DNA of 33,971 bases from Clostridiales bacterium (GCA_031289755.1 JAITOU010000003.1:1-33971); one strand, 5' to 3'. Shown: positions 1-9,483, numbered from the stretch's first letter. Translations and numbers: made by a program. The notes: generated from the sequence alone by a model not told the origin.

Positions 1-30
1 ACTTTGCAATAGACCTTTAATCAAAATTTG

Positions 31-101
31 ACCGAATTTCGGACATAAATTACGCGCCCCGACAGGGGTGTGTGATATGTGTCCGCTCTTCGGTCTTTTT
101 T
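31..101 (+). terminator. Long rho-independent terminator of an upstream gene
   Basis: A long stem-loop is visible. Bases 31-36 pair with 89-94. After a 4x4 internal loop, 41-60 pair with 65-84 (20 positions, a single A-A mismatch, several G-U pairs), closed by the tetraloop GACA. A T-run follows directly at 96-101. This is the layout of an intrinsic terminator, so a plus-strand gene probably ends just left of the window. The stem is much longer than usual. Confidence 0.75.
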
Positions 102-189
102 AATCCGTTTTAAATTGCCGATAAAACGGCAAAGAAGGCAAAAGAAAGCGTTAGAGCGAACGGCATTTAAAATTGCATATAAAAAATAG

Positions 190-218
190 TTGCTTTTTTT
201 GAAAAATGGGAGTAAAAT
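190..218 (+). promoter_or_regulatory. Probable promoter of the ATP synthase operon
   Basis: TTGCTT (190-195) and TAAAAT (213-218) are separated by 17 bp, the same spacing as the other promoters in the window. Transcription would start near 225, about 110 nt upstream of atpB. A small inverted repeat (TTGCCG/CGGCAA, 115-132) lies upstream. No other good candidate is seen between the terminator and atpB. Confidence 0.55.
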
Positions 219-222
219 ACTA

Positions 223-330
223 ATGTTTTTACAAAATAATAATGAAGCTTATCGGCTTTATTATTTAATCAATCAGAAGAGTGAGCTTGAATATACGGAA
301 TTATCCGCATATTCGGTAAGCGGAGTTTAA
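223..330 (+). CDS. Possible 35-aa leader ORF upstream of atpB
   Basis: An ATG at 223 opens a 35-codon frame ending at TAA 328-330, three bases before the atpB start. GGGAG lies at 208-212, a rather long 10 bp from the ATG. The peptide begins MFLQNNNEAYRLYY and is polar, with no membrane segment; it does not resemble AtpI or AtpZ, which often precede atpB. Against it, the predicted promoter at 190-218 would start transcription at about the ATG, so either the transcript starts further upstream or the frame is chance. If translated, it would be translationally coupled to atpB. I do not recognise a family. Confidence 0.25.
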   Translation: MFLQNNNEAYRLYYLINQKSELEYTELSAYSVSGV

Positions 331-333
331 AAG

Positions 334-1077
334 ATGGACAGTAATTTATTGCTTGCTTCGGAGAACGGTATTTCGGAAGCGCTCGGTAAGGCTCTCGAAA
401 ATGTCGAGGTGGATATTTTCGGTTTTAAGGTCGGTGCCGGAGTCATAAGTTCATTTATCGTTACCGTAACCGTAATCATTCTGACGCTGATTATCCGGTT
501 TGTTTTTTTAAGGGAGTACAAAGCCGTACCGAAAGGAGTCCAGCTTGTTCTCGAAAAAACCGTTGGTTTTTTTGAAAACATAGCAAAGGGTGCTGCGCAT
601 TCGTCAAAGTATGTCGCGCCGCTCATCTTCGGTGTGGCTATTTTCATTTTCTTTGGGACACTTATCGAGATGTTCGGTTTAAGACCCGTTTTTTCCGACT
701 TGAATGCCGGGCTTGCCGTAGGTTTGGTCGGATTTTGTATCATACAGATACTCGGCTTAAAGGAAAAGGGCTTGGGCGGCAGATTGAATGCCCAATTTAG
801 AAGCATGAAAGGACCGTTAGGTCCTATCGTCGGCTTTTTTAAGACGCTGAGCGATTTGATATTGCCGTTCTCGATGTCGCTAAGACTTTACGGCAGTATA
901 TTGAGCGGAATGCTCATTATGGAGATAATTTACGTCTTTTTGGAAGGACTGTGGCTTCCGTTAGCCGCCGTCCTGCCTGGCTTTTTTAGCCTGATGTTTA
1001 CGGTCTTTCACGCGGTGATACAGTCCTACGTCTTTGCCTTGCTCGTATCGTTGTTTACGGGGGAAGCGGTAGAATAA
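334..1077 (+). CDS. atpB: F1Fo ATP synthase subunit a
   Basis: This is the Fo membrane subunit that forms the two ion half-channels beside the c-ring. The 247-residue protein has about five hydrophobic segments. The family signature SLRLYG contains the essential arginine, here R184 (equivalent to E. coli R210), and the last helix has the IQSYVFALL motif with the conserved glutamine. Length and order (first of the operon) are normal for the family. GGAG at 322-325 sits 8 bp before this ATG. No atpI or atpZ homologue precedes it inside the window; only a possible small ORF does. It should act in the cytoplasmic membrane with the c and b subunits encoded next. Confidence 0.95.
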   Translation: MDSNLLLASENGISEALGKALENVEVDIFGFKVGAGVISSFIVTVTVIILTLIIRFVFLREYKAVPKGVQLVLEKTVGFFENIAKGAAHSSKYVAPLIFGVAIFIFFGTLIEMFGLRPVFSDLNAGLAVGLVGFCIIQILGLKEKGLGGRLNAQFRSMKGPLGPIVGFFKTLSDLILPFSMSLRLYGSILSGMLIMEIIYVFLEGLWLPLAAVLPGFFSLMFTVFHAVIQSYVFALLVSLFTGEAVE

Positions 1078-1138
1078 TAATAATACAAATCATATACGGC
1101 ACGGTCGGTAACTAAAAAAAATCGGAGGATTCTGAACA

Positions 1139-1420
1139 ATGTTAAATTCACTATTGGCGGCGTTAAGCTATCTAAGCATATTGGCGGAGACGGACGTAGG
1201 CACGGGACTTCTCGCGGTCGGCGCGGGTCTTGCTATACTCGGCGCGCTCGGCGCGGGTCTTGGTATCGGTATTGCTACGGGCAAGGCCGTAGAAGCTATT
1301 TCGCGTCAGCCCGACGCCGAAGGCAAGATAAGAAACACCTTGCTCTTTGGTATCATCTTTGCCGAAACTATCGCTATTTATGCGATTTTTGTCGTCATTT
1401 TGATTTTGTTCGTTCTGTAA
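1139..1420 (+). CDS. atpE: F1Fo ATP synthase subunit c
   Basis: This is the rotor-ring proteolipid. The 93 residues form a hydrophobic hairpin: a glycine-rich first helix (GAGLGIGIATG), the polar loop SRQPDA and a second helix with the ion-binding carboxylate E76 in FAETIAIY. It carries a longer N-terminal stretch (about 20 residues) than the minimal c subunit. The second helix has Thr after the Glu, as in Na+ rings, but the helix-1 position that is Gln in Na+-binding rings such as Ilyobacter's is Ile here. I therefore infer proton coupling, with moderate certainty. GGAGG precedes the ATG. It lies 61 bp after atpB, in the standard order. Confidence 0.95.
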   Translation: MLNSLLAALSYLSILAETDVGTGLLAVGAGLAILGALGAGLGIGIATGKAVEAISRQPDAEGKIRNTLLFGIIFAETIAIYAIFVVILILFVL

Positions 1421-1478
1421 CTCGGAAATTCGCAAAAAAACGTAAGGATAAAATTTACGGTATCATGTAAGGTGAAAA

Positions 1479-1988
1479 ATGGGTAATATAATTTCCGCAA
1501 TGGATGCGCTCAATATAAGTCTAAAAAATATTTTATTGCATTTTGCAAGTCTTGCCGTACTCGTCACAGTCGTCTATTTTTTGTTGTTTAAGAGAATTAA
1601 ACAATTTATGAAAAGACGTTCCGACGAGTATCAAACGGCGCAGGACAGCATTTCCGCAGAAAAAAAAGACGTCGAAGAAATGAAAGCCGAATATTCGGTG
1701 CTTCTGGACAAAGCCAATAACCAAATAGCCAGAATCAACGAAGAAGCTGCCGTCGCGGCGGAATTGCAGGCAAAGGTCATTATCGAAGAAGCAAAAAACA
1801 ATGCCAAAACCATTGTGGAAAAAGCTAACAAGGATATGCAATTTGAAAAAGCAAAGATGAAAGCCGAATTTAAAAACGAGGTCGCCGATATCGCTGTCGA
1901 TATCGCGGGAAAAATTCTTATGAGAGAAGTCAAAAGCGCGGATACCGAAAAGGTAATCGAGGACAGTCTCAACGAATGGGTGAAATAA
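1479..1988 (+). CDS. atpF: F1Fo ATP synthase subunit b
   Basis: This is the peripheral-stalk subunit: one N-terminal membrane segment (about residues 18-37) followed by a long charged helical region rich in Glu, Lys and Ala that should form the dimeric stalk. The C-terminal part (IAGKILMREVKSADTEKVIE) matches the usual end of b. At 169 residues it is a normal free b subunit, not a b-delta fusion as in mycobacteria. This matters because the next gene is not a normal atpH: the C-terminus of b normally binds the C-terminal domain of delta, and that domain sits on the next protein, fused to alpha. AAGG lies before the ATG. The following gene starts 6 bp after the stop. Confidence 0.92.
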   Translation: MGNIISAMDALNISLKNILLHFASLAVLVTVVYFLLFKRIKQFMKRRSDEYQTAQDSISAEKKDVEEMKAEYSVLLDKANNQIARINEEAAVAAELQAKVIIEEAKNNAKTIVEKANKDMQFEKAKMKAEFKNEVADIAVDIAGKILMREVKSADTEKVIEDSLNEWVK

Positions 1989-1994
1989 TCTGAT

Positions 1995-3866
1995 ATGGCG
2001 AGAATTATAACGGTAAAATCGGCGGCTCCGCTCGATGACGCTAAACAACGCGGAATTATAGACGCTTTAAAGGATAGATATGGGACAAACACCGCATATT
2101 CCTTTGTCACGGACAAAAACGTAATAGGCGGTTTTATGATAATCGACGGAGAACAGGTCTTTGACGCGACTTATTTTTCGGCATTGTCAAAGATAAAGGA
2201 TTCGCTCAAAGGCTTCGGCGAGAACGACATGGAAGCCTTAGGCGCAAAAAACTTTTTTGACGGCAAGGATGATTTGGGTGCGTTGAAGAGCATACTCAAA
2301 AGCTATGCCGCCGAAAAGCTCGACCCCGTGACGGGAACGCTCAAAAGCGATGCGGCAAGCAACGGAAGCATTGCGGCGTTTAAAGATAAAATCAAAGAAT
2401 ATGTACGCGATTACGACGTCATTCACGGCGGCAAAATCGTTTCTTCGTCCGACGGCGTTATCAAAATCTCGGGGCTTAATAGCTGTAAGTACGGCGAGCT
2501 GCTGAGAGTAGAAGGCGACAAATACGCCATCGCTTTGAATCTCGAAGAAGAATACGTCGGCGCGGTGCTGCTCTGCAATCAAGACGAGGTCAATCTCGAC
2601 GATATAATATATTCGACGGGAAAGGTCGTCGAAGTGCCGGTGGGCGACGCCTTGCTCGGCAGAGTGGTAAACCCTCTCGGTATACCGATAGACGGCAGGG
2701 GCGATATCTATACTTCAAAAAGACGCCGTATCGAATTTCCGGCTCCGCAAATAGTAGACAGGGGAACGGTGGACGAGCCTTTGGAAACGGGGATACTCGC
2801 TCTCGATTCTATGATTCCGATAGGTAAAGGACAAAGAGAGCTGCTGATAGGCGACAGACAGACCGGCAAGACGGCTATCGCTCTCGACATCATATTGAAC
2901 CAAAAAGGCAAAAACGTCTATTGCGTATATGTCGCGATAGGTCAAAAAGCTTCCGGCGTCGCAAAAATCGTAAAGGATTTGGAGGATTACGACGCTCTTT
3001 CTTATACGATAGTCGTCAGTGCAAATTCCAACGACACCGCTCCGCTCCAATACATCGCGCCTTTTGCAGGCTGTGCTATGGCGGAAGAATTTATGTACGG
3101 CGGTAAGGACGTTCTGATAGTATACGACGACCTGAGCAAGCACGCGGTAGCGTACAGAACACTGTCGCTCCTGCTCAAACGTCCGTCGGGAAGAGAAGCC
3201 TATCCCGGCGATATATTTTATCTCCATTCCAGACTTTTGGAGCGTGCGGCAAAGCTCTCTCTCGAAAACGGCGGCGGCTCTATGACGGCGTTGCCTATCA
3301 TCGAAACGCTTGCCGGCGACATATCGGCTTACATTCCGACAAACGTCATCTCTATAACGGACGGACAGATATTTCTCGAATCACAGCTCTTCAATTCGGG
3401 TATAAGACCGGCGGTCAACGTCGGACTTTCCGTTTCACGTGTCGGCGGCTCGGCGCAGGTCAAGGCCATGCGTCAGGTCAGCGGCAAGCTCAGATTAGAC
3501 CTTGCGCATTACAGAGAATTAGAAGTCTTTTCTCAATTCGGCTCCGACCTCGACCAGACGACGAGAGAGGTTCTCGAACACGGCAAGCGAACGACCGAAG
3601 CCTTGAAGCAACAGCAATATGTTCACATGAGCATGGATAAGCAAATCATCTATCTCTACGCCGTCATCAGCGGACATCTCAAAACCATCGAGCCGGACAA
3701 AGCCCCGAAATTTCTCGACGGTATGTACAAATACACCGAAACCTTATTCCCCGAAGCGGTCGCAAGGCTAAAAGAAACCAACAGACTTACAAAGGACGTC
3801 ACCGACAAGATAGACGAAGCGTCGCAGCAGTATTTGACGTATTTTAAAAGCGGAAATTCAAAATAA
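1995..3866 (+). CDS. atpA: Fused delta C-terminal domain + ATP synthase subunit alpha
   Basis: The 623-residue protein has two parts. Residues 1 to about 70 align with the C-terminal domain of subunit delta/OSCP: VKSAAPLDD matches the delta 'sAaaLs' segment, and the DKNVIGGFMI...VFDAT pattern matches 'DksvmaGviI...viDgS'. From about residue 115 on it is a full alpha subunit: the start of the barrel (VSSSDGVIKISGL), P-loop GDRQTGKT at 286-293, then SVSRVGG and the C-terminal helical domain. The P-loop lysine is K292 versus K175 in E. coli alpha, so about 117 residues are extra. Residues 71-114 are an unassigned charged linker. No separate atpH exists; the six-helix N-terminal domain of delta is missing from the operon. 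No frame break is seen. An in-frame ATG (2229, residue 79) after GGCGAG could allow a shorter alpha. Confidence 0.93.
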   Translation: MARIITVKSAAPLDDAKQRGIIDALKDRYGTNTAYSFVTDKNVIGGFMIIDGEQVFDATYFSALSKIKDSLKGFGENDMEALGAKNFFDGKDDLGALKSILKSYAAEKLDPVTGTLKSDAASNGSIAAFKDKIKEYVRDYDVIHGGKIVSSSDGVIKISGLNSCKYGELLRVEGDKYAIALNLEEEYVGAVLLCNQDEVNLDDIIYSTGKVVEVPVGDALLGRVVNPLGIPIDGRGDIYTSKRRRIEFPAPQIVDRGTVDEPLETGILALDSMIPIGKGQRELLIGDRQTGKTAIALDIILNQKGKNVYCVYVAIGQKASGVAKIVKDLEDYDALSYTIVVSANSNDTAPLQYIAPFAGCAMAEEFMYGGKDVLIVYDDLSKHAVAYRTLSLLLKRPSGREAYPGDIFYLHSRLLERAAKLSLENGGGSMTALPIIETLAGDISAYIPTNVISITDGQIFLESQLFNSGIRPAVNVGLSVSRVGGSAQVKAMRQVSGKLRLDLAHYRELEVFSQFGSDLDQTTREVLEHGKRTTEALKQQQYVHMSMDKQIIYLYAVISGHLKTIEPDKAPKFLDGMYKYTETLFPEAVARLKETNRLTKDVTDKIDEASQQYLTYFKSGNSK

Positions 3867-3867
3867 T

Positions 3868-4737
3868 ATGCTAAACATTGTAGATATCAAAAACCGTATA
3901 AAAAGCATCGAGGATACTGCAAAAATCACAAAAGCCATGCAGTTGATTTCGGTCGCAAAAATGAACAAGGCTCTTGTAAAATACGAAAACAATCAGGCGT
4001 ATTTTAAAAAGGTCAAGGATACCATTTCGAGTATCTTGACGCAGAGCAATCTCTCTCACCGCTATATCGACAAACGCGCGGGCGAAAGGACGGCGTTTAT
4101 CGTCATAGCCTCCGACAAGGGCATGGCGGGGGATTTTAACAGTCAGGTTCTCAATCTCGCATATTCGCATATGGGCAAGCTCAAAGAAACCTATGTCTTT
4201 ACTATCGGTATTATGGCGAGAGATTTTTTTGTCTCTAAGGGCATAAATATCGATATAGAATTTCTCCATACCACCCAAAACCCCACCATGTCCGACGCCG
4301 CAAAAATAACCTACGATATTTTGGAGCTGTACGACAAAAATCTCTTCGATAAGATTTTTGTCGTCTATACCGAAAAAACCTCGGTCGTCAAGCAATATCC
4401 GAATATCATGCAGCTTTTGCCGCTCCGCAAGGACGTCATAAGCGGCGGCGAAACGGACAACGGCAAGGACGGCATTTTTAAGGGCGGCTTCTTTTTTGAG
4501 CCGGACGAGCAGAGCGTTTTGGACGTATTGATTACGGAATATCTTACGGGCGTTCTGTACAGCACGCTCATTCAGTCCGTTGCGGCGGAGCATTTTAAGA
4601 GAATGACGACCATGCAGCAAGCGACCGCGAACGCCAAAGAAATGGTCGACGATTTAAAGATAAAATACAACAGGGCAAGACAGGAAAATATTACGACAAG
4701 TATCTTGGAAATAGTAAACAACAACGGCTTGCAATGA
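3868..4737 (+). CDS. atpG: F1Fo ATP synthase subunit gamma
   Basis: This is the central rotor shaft inside the alpha3beta3 head. The 289-residue length is typical. The N-terminal helix contains the family pattern RIKSIEDTAKITKAMQLISVAKM, and the C-terminal helix contains the usual MTTMQQATANA and YNRARQ...TSILEIVN segments; these two form the coiled coil. The ATG overlaps the region right after the alpha stop (1 bp between stop and start), so translation is probably coupled. The middle Rossmann-like domain is poorly conserved, as usual for gamma. Confidence 0.95.
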   Translation: MLNIVDIKNRIKSIEDTAKITKAMQLISVAKMNKALVKYENNQAYFKKVKDTISSILTQSNLSHRYIDKRAGERTAFIVIASDKGMAGDFNSQVLNLAYSHMGKLKETYVFTIGIMARDFFVSKGINIDIEFLHTTQNPTMSDAAKITYDILELYDKNLFDKIFVVYTEKTSVVKQYPNIMQLLPLRKDVISGGETDNGKDGIFKGGFFFEPDEQSVLDVLITEYLTGVLYSTLIQSVAAEHFKRMTTMQQATANAKEMVDDLKIKYNRARQENITTSILEIVNNNGLQ

Positions 4738-4756
4738 GCCGCCGACGATACCTTAA

Positions 4757-6187
<1,431 letters not shown>

Positions 6188-6201
6188 TCGGAGCAATAGA
6201 A

Positions 6202-6609
6202 ATGTATCCTGCTTATTATGTGGAAATCATCACCCCCGAAAGAGTTTTTTATAAGGGAATGATAGAAGAAATGGTCGTCGAATCTATCGACGGCTCAGTC
6301 GGGATACTCAAAAACACTATGCCTATGGTCGTCGGACTAAAAGCCGGTATAATGAGATTTTTAAACCCGGACGGCGAATGGAAAAACGCCGCCGCAAGCT
6401 CCGGCTTTGTCGTCGTCAAGCCCGGCGAAGTGACAGTTCTCTGCGATACCGTAGAATGGCCCGACGAAATCGAATTGGTCAAGGTTCAAAAGGAAATCGA
6501 AAGAGAAGAAGAAAATATGCGCCACAAAATAAGCTACCGTGACTATATGCTCAGCAAAGCCAACCTGGCAAGGGCCTTTGTCGAAATGAAACTGAAATCC
6601 AAAGAGTAA
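6202..6609 (+). CDS. atpC: F1Fo ATP synthase subunit epsilon
   Basis: This is the central-stalk regulatory subunit. The 135 residues show the N-terminal beta-sandwich (VEIITPERVFYKG, GSVGILKNTMPMVVGLKAG, GFVVVKPGEVTVL) followed by a charged C-terminal helical hairpin. It is the last gene of the operon, preceded by GGAG, and is followed 33 bp later by a two-way terminator. Sequence and length are ordinary for the family. Confidence 0.93.
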   Translation: MYPAYYVEIITPERVFYKGMIEEMVVESIDGSVGILKNTMPMVVGLKAGIMRFLNPDGEWKNAAASSGFVVVKPGEVTVLCDTVEWPDEIELVKVQKEIEREEENMRHKISYRDYMLSKANLARAFVEMKLKSKE

Positions 6610-6642
6610 ATTTGTTTTTAATAGTTTATTAAAAAACAAAAA

Positions 6643-6690
6643 AAGCGTCAGCCTTGTACTGCTTGCAGTAAATCGCTAACGCTTATTTTT
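6643..6690. terminator. Two-way terminator between atpC and the GH3 gene
   Basis: Outer stem 6643-6652 pairs with 6675-6684 (one C-A mismatch). A side hairpin TACTG-CTTG-CAGTA (6657-6670) sits inside. Poly-T follows on the plus strand (6686-6690), and poly-A precedes it (6626-6644), giving poly-T on the minus strand. It can therefore end both the atp operon and the convergent GH3 gene. Its core resembles the terminator at 31315-31376 in inverted orientation. Confidence 0.8.
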
Positions 6691-6725
6691 ATTTTATCTT
6701 ATCTTTTGGGTTTTTCCACAAAAAA

Positions 6726-9176
6726 TCATTTTGGTGCTTTTTTTGTTCCGTTAATTGTTTTTATGAGAAATTTTGTGATGCCGGGTGAGAGCATTCCCGC
6801 ACTTCTGATAGGCATACTCGGAGCGGTTTTGATAATCATATCCTTGTTTTCGGATTTTATCGATACTATTTTTGCGCCGAGTATGGTTGCGTGATACAAA
6901 AAATTGCCTAAGAGAGTTACCTTGATGTCGCTCAATGTGGAGTTTTTGTCAAATTCTCCTTTTTTGAACGGGAGATTAGGGTCGATTTTTCTTCCGGTAA
7001 GCTTCTCGAAGTCGCTGTCAGGTATGGCTAAGACAGAGCCGATTTTGTAATAAGACGGAGCGGATTTTCGGTAATCGGGGTGTTTTATATTGGTATACTT
7101 AGATACAAAATGCACCTTACTTTTTAGACGGATATCGCGGCTGCTTGCGCCGACGAGTATTTCAAAGTCGCCGCTCTCTACCGCCCAATCGGAGATGTTT
7201 ACGTTGTAATAAGCAAAAGCCCTGCTGTCGAGAACGCATTCGACGGTTTTTGTTTCGTCAGGGTTTAGGTAAACTTTGTCAAAGGCTTTCAATTCCTTTT
7301 CGGGACGAAAGACCGTCGATTCGACGTCTTTTATATAAAGCTGAGCGACCTCGCCGCCGTAGACCTTTCCCGTATTTGTTATGTCAAAGCTCACTTTGAG
7401 CGTGTCGTCTTCGTTGATTTGTTCGCGGCTGACTTTTAGATTGCCGTATGTAAAATCGGTGTAGGACAAGCCGTAGCCGAAAGGAAAGAGAACGGCTTTT
7501 TTTGCCGTGTCAAAATATCTGTACCCGACAAAGATGTTTTCTCTGTATTCGACGGTGCGCGGTCCCATAGGAAAATATTTGTTTGCCAATACGTCGTCGA
7601 GAGAAAGGGGATAGGTTTCGGAAAGCTTGCCGCTCGGATTGACGTCGCCGAACAGGACGTCCGCCGCCGCTTCGCCGCCGGCTTCGCCGCCGAGATAGAG
7701 ATTGAGTACGGCTTTGACGTTGGCGATAAACGGCATTTTGACGGGAGAACCGCCGAGAAGTACGACGATAACGTTTTTGTTGACGGCGGATATTTCGTTT
7801 ATGAGATTTGTCTGTCCGTGCGGAATATTGAGATGCTTTCTATCGTAGCCTTCGCCTTCAAATTCGTCGGTCAGTCCGGCAAAGATTATAACCGTTCCGG
7901 CTTTTTTGGCGGCTTCGCGCGCTTCGAGCAAAAGCTTTTTGTCGTAGCAGTCTTTTTTTATCTTGTAGCCTTCGAGATAATTGTGTTTTATTCCGGCATT
8001 ATTGAGATAATCGATAAAGCTCACGGCATTGAAGGCATTGATTTTGGAGCTGCCCGCGCCTTGATATCTTATCTTTTTTGCGAGAGTGCCGACGATAAGG
8101 CAGTCGTTCAAGTCCTTTGCCAAAGGAAGTATTCCGTCTTCGTTTTTTAAGAGAACCGCGCCGTCTGCGGCGATTTTGCGCGCAAGAGCGCGGTTGGCTT
8201 GTATATCGGCTTTGTAATCGGTATAGACGTTCTTTGCACGGTCAAAAGCAAATTTGACCATTCTTTCGGTCGTGACGTCGAGCAGGGCTTCGTCCAAATC
8301 TCCCGTCTTGACCGCATCTTCCACGAGCTTGTCGTCGACGGCGGAGTGGGGCATTTGCAGGTCTAAGCCTGCCTCTATACCTTTTACTCTGTCGTTGACC
8401 GCCCCCCAATCGCTCACGACTATGCCTTGATATCCCCATTCGCCGCGCAGTACGTCGGAGAGATATTTTTTGTTGTCGGAGAGATGCAGACCGTTGACCC
8501 TGTTGTAAGAACACATGATTGTCTCAGGGTTGGCTTTTTTGACAACCGTTTCAAAGGCGGAGAGATATATTTCGCGTATCGTACGCTCGTCGGACTCGAC
8601 GCTGACAGTCAGTCTGAGATGTTCTTGATTGTTGGCGAAGTAATGCTTTAAGGACGTTCCTATACCGCGGCTTTGAACGCCGTTGACAAAAGCCGCACCC
8701 ATTTCGCCGGCGGCGTGGGGGTCTTCGGAATAGTATTCAAAATTTCTGCCGCAAAGCGGTGAGCGTTTGATGTTGATGCCCGGACCGAGTACGGTGGATA
8801 CGCCGAGAGTCTTAGCCTCTTCGGCGATAGCCGCGCCCATCTCATAGGCAAGCTCTCTGTTCCATGTGGCGGCGACGGTGACGGCGGTCGGGAAGCAGGT
8901 CGCCTTATGGCTTATCTGCATGACGTTGTTTTTGCGGGTTTCGTCGACCTTGCGGATTCCGTGCGGTCCGTCGGTCATGACAACCGACGGTATATTTAAA
9001 CGCTCTATCGCTCTTGTTTCCCAGAAGCTTTTTCCGGAGGCGAGAGAGGCTTTTTCTTCCGTCGTCAATTGTGCTACTATGTCTTTTGCACTTGTACAGG
9101 GAGCGACCGCTGCGGACGCTTCGTCTATATTCAAATTCGCTTGCGGCGAGGTGTCTTTCGGATTTTCGCTGGACAT
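6726..9176 (-). CDS. GH3 family beta-glucosidase
   Basis: This 816-residue glycoside hydrolase family 3 enzyme cleaves beta-linked glucosides (or xylosides) from the non-reducing end. The N-terminal barrel contains MTDGPHGIRK, GRNFEYYSEDP, KHYFANNQE and the nucleophile motif VVSDWGAVN with D256. The second domain (VLLKNEDGILPL, GLTDEFEGEGYDR) and a C-terminal fibronectin-III-like domain (GEVAQLYIKD, ELKAFDKV) follow. A roughly 100-residue tail extends past it. No signal peptide is seen, so it is probably cytoplasmic and acts on imported oligosaccharides. AGGAGAA precedes the ATG. It is monocistronic with its own consensus promoter. Exact substrate cannot be told from sequence. Confidence 0.93.
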   Translation of the reverse strand: MSSENPKDTSPQANLNIDEASAAVAPCTSAKDIVAQLTTEEKASLASGKSFWETRAIERLNIPSVVMTDGPHGIRKVDETRKNNVMQISHKATCFPTAVTVAATWNRELAYEMGAAIAEEAKTLGVSTVLGPGINIKRSPLCGRNFEYYSEDPHAAGEMGAAFVNGVQSRGIGTSLKHYFANNQEHLRLTVSVESDERTIREIYLSAFETVVKKANPETIMCSYNRVNGLHLSDNKKYLSDVLRGEWGYQGIVVSDWGAVNDRVKGIEAGLDLQMPHSAVDDKLVEDAVKTGDLDEALLDVTTERMVKFAFDRAKNVYTDYKADIQANRALARKIAADGAVLLKNEDGILPLAKDLNDCLIVGTLAKKIRYQGAGSSKINAFNAVSFIDYLNNAGIKHNYLEGYKIKKDCYDKKLLLEAREAAKKAGTVIIFAGLTDEFEGEGYDRKHLNIPHGQTNLINEISAVNKNVIVVLLGGSPVKMPFIANVKAVLNLYLGGEAGGEAAADVLFGDVNPSGKLSETYPLSLDDVLANKYFPMGPRTVEYRENIFVGYRYFDTAKKAVLFPFGYGLSYTDFTYGNLKVSREQINEDDTLKVSFDITNTGKVYGGEVAQLYIKDVESTVFRPEKELKAFDKVYLNPDETKTVECVLDSRAFAYYNVNISDWAVESGDFEILVGASSRDIRLKSKVHFVSKYTNIKHPDYRKSAPSYYKIGSVLAIPDSDFEKLTGRKIDPNLPFKKGEFDKNSTLSDIKVTLLGNFLYHATILGAKIVSIKSENKDMIIKTAPSMPIRSAGMLSPGITKFLIKTINGTKKAPK

Positions 9177-9212
9177 GAAAATATTCTCCTAAGATATTTA
9201 TTCTTGCTTTAT

Positions 9213-9241
9213 ATTATAACCTTAAATCGTGGGCGTGTCAA
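9213..9241 (-). promoter_or_regulatory. Consensus promoter of the GH3 gene
   Basis: On the minus strand, TTGACA (9241-9236) and TATAAT (9218-9213) are separated by exactly 17 bp, a perfect consensus. It lies about 37 bp upstream of the GH3 start codon. Confidence 0.85.
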
Positions 9242-9371
9242 GCGGCGTTTTGACTAATGAATGCCGCAGAAACGTGTTTTTGAATTTTTTTTGCAATAAT
9301 TTTCTCAAAACGCGCTCATCGGGCGAAAATTTTGCAAAAGTTGACGTTTACATTTTATTTCCGTAAAAATC

Positions 9372-9400
9372 TTGAAATTTATTTTTTTTTATGGTATGAT
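9372..9400 (+). promoter_or_regulatory. Promoter of acpP
   Basis: TTGAAA (9372-9377), 17-bp spacer, TATGAT (9395-9400) with an upstream TGG, i.e. an extended -10. The start codon is about 80 bp downstream. Confidence 0.75.
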
Positions 9401-9483
9401 AATACTATCAATGCGGAGCATGATAAAATCGCGGTTCGGCGTGCTTAAATAATTATATGCTAATATCCGCCAGGAGACAAAAA

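Larger units (their letters stand above)
9177..9483. other. Divergent intergenic region between GH3 and acpP
   Basis: This 307-bp gap holds the minus-strand GH3 promoter (9213-9241) and the plus-strand acpP promoter (9372-9400). The middle (9242-9371) is AT-rich; I see no convincing ORF or strong hairpin there, only short GCGGC/GCCGC matches around 9242-9285 that could be an operator. Confidence 0.5.

Noticed and set aside
207..218. 12-mer TGGGAGTAAAAT shared with 31805-31816
   Set aside because: A 12-base match is expected many times by chance in 34 kb, and the two sites have different roles relative to their promoters.
1139..1420. Sodium-binding c-ring
   Set aside because: The second helix has Glu-Thr, but the helix-1 Gln (or Glu) needed for Na+ coordination is Ile, so I kept proton coupling as more likely.
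3871..4620. 249-codon open frame on the minus strand inside atpG
   Set aside because: Antisense shadow of the gamma gene; no ribosome site or known domain.
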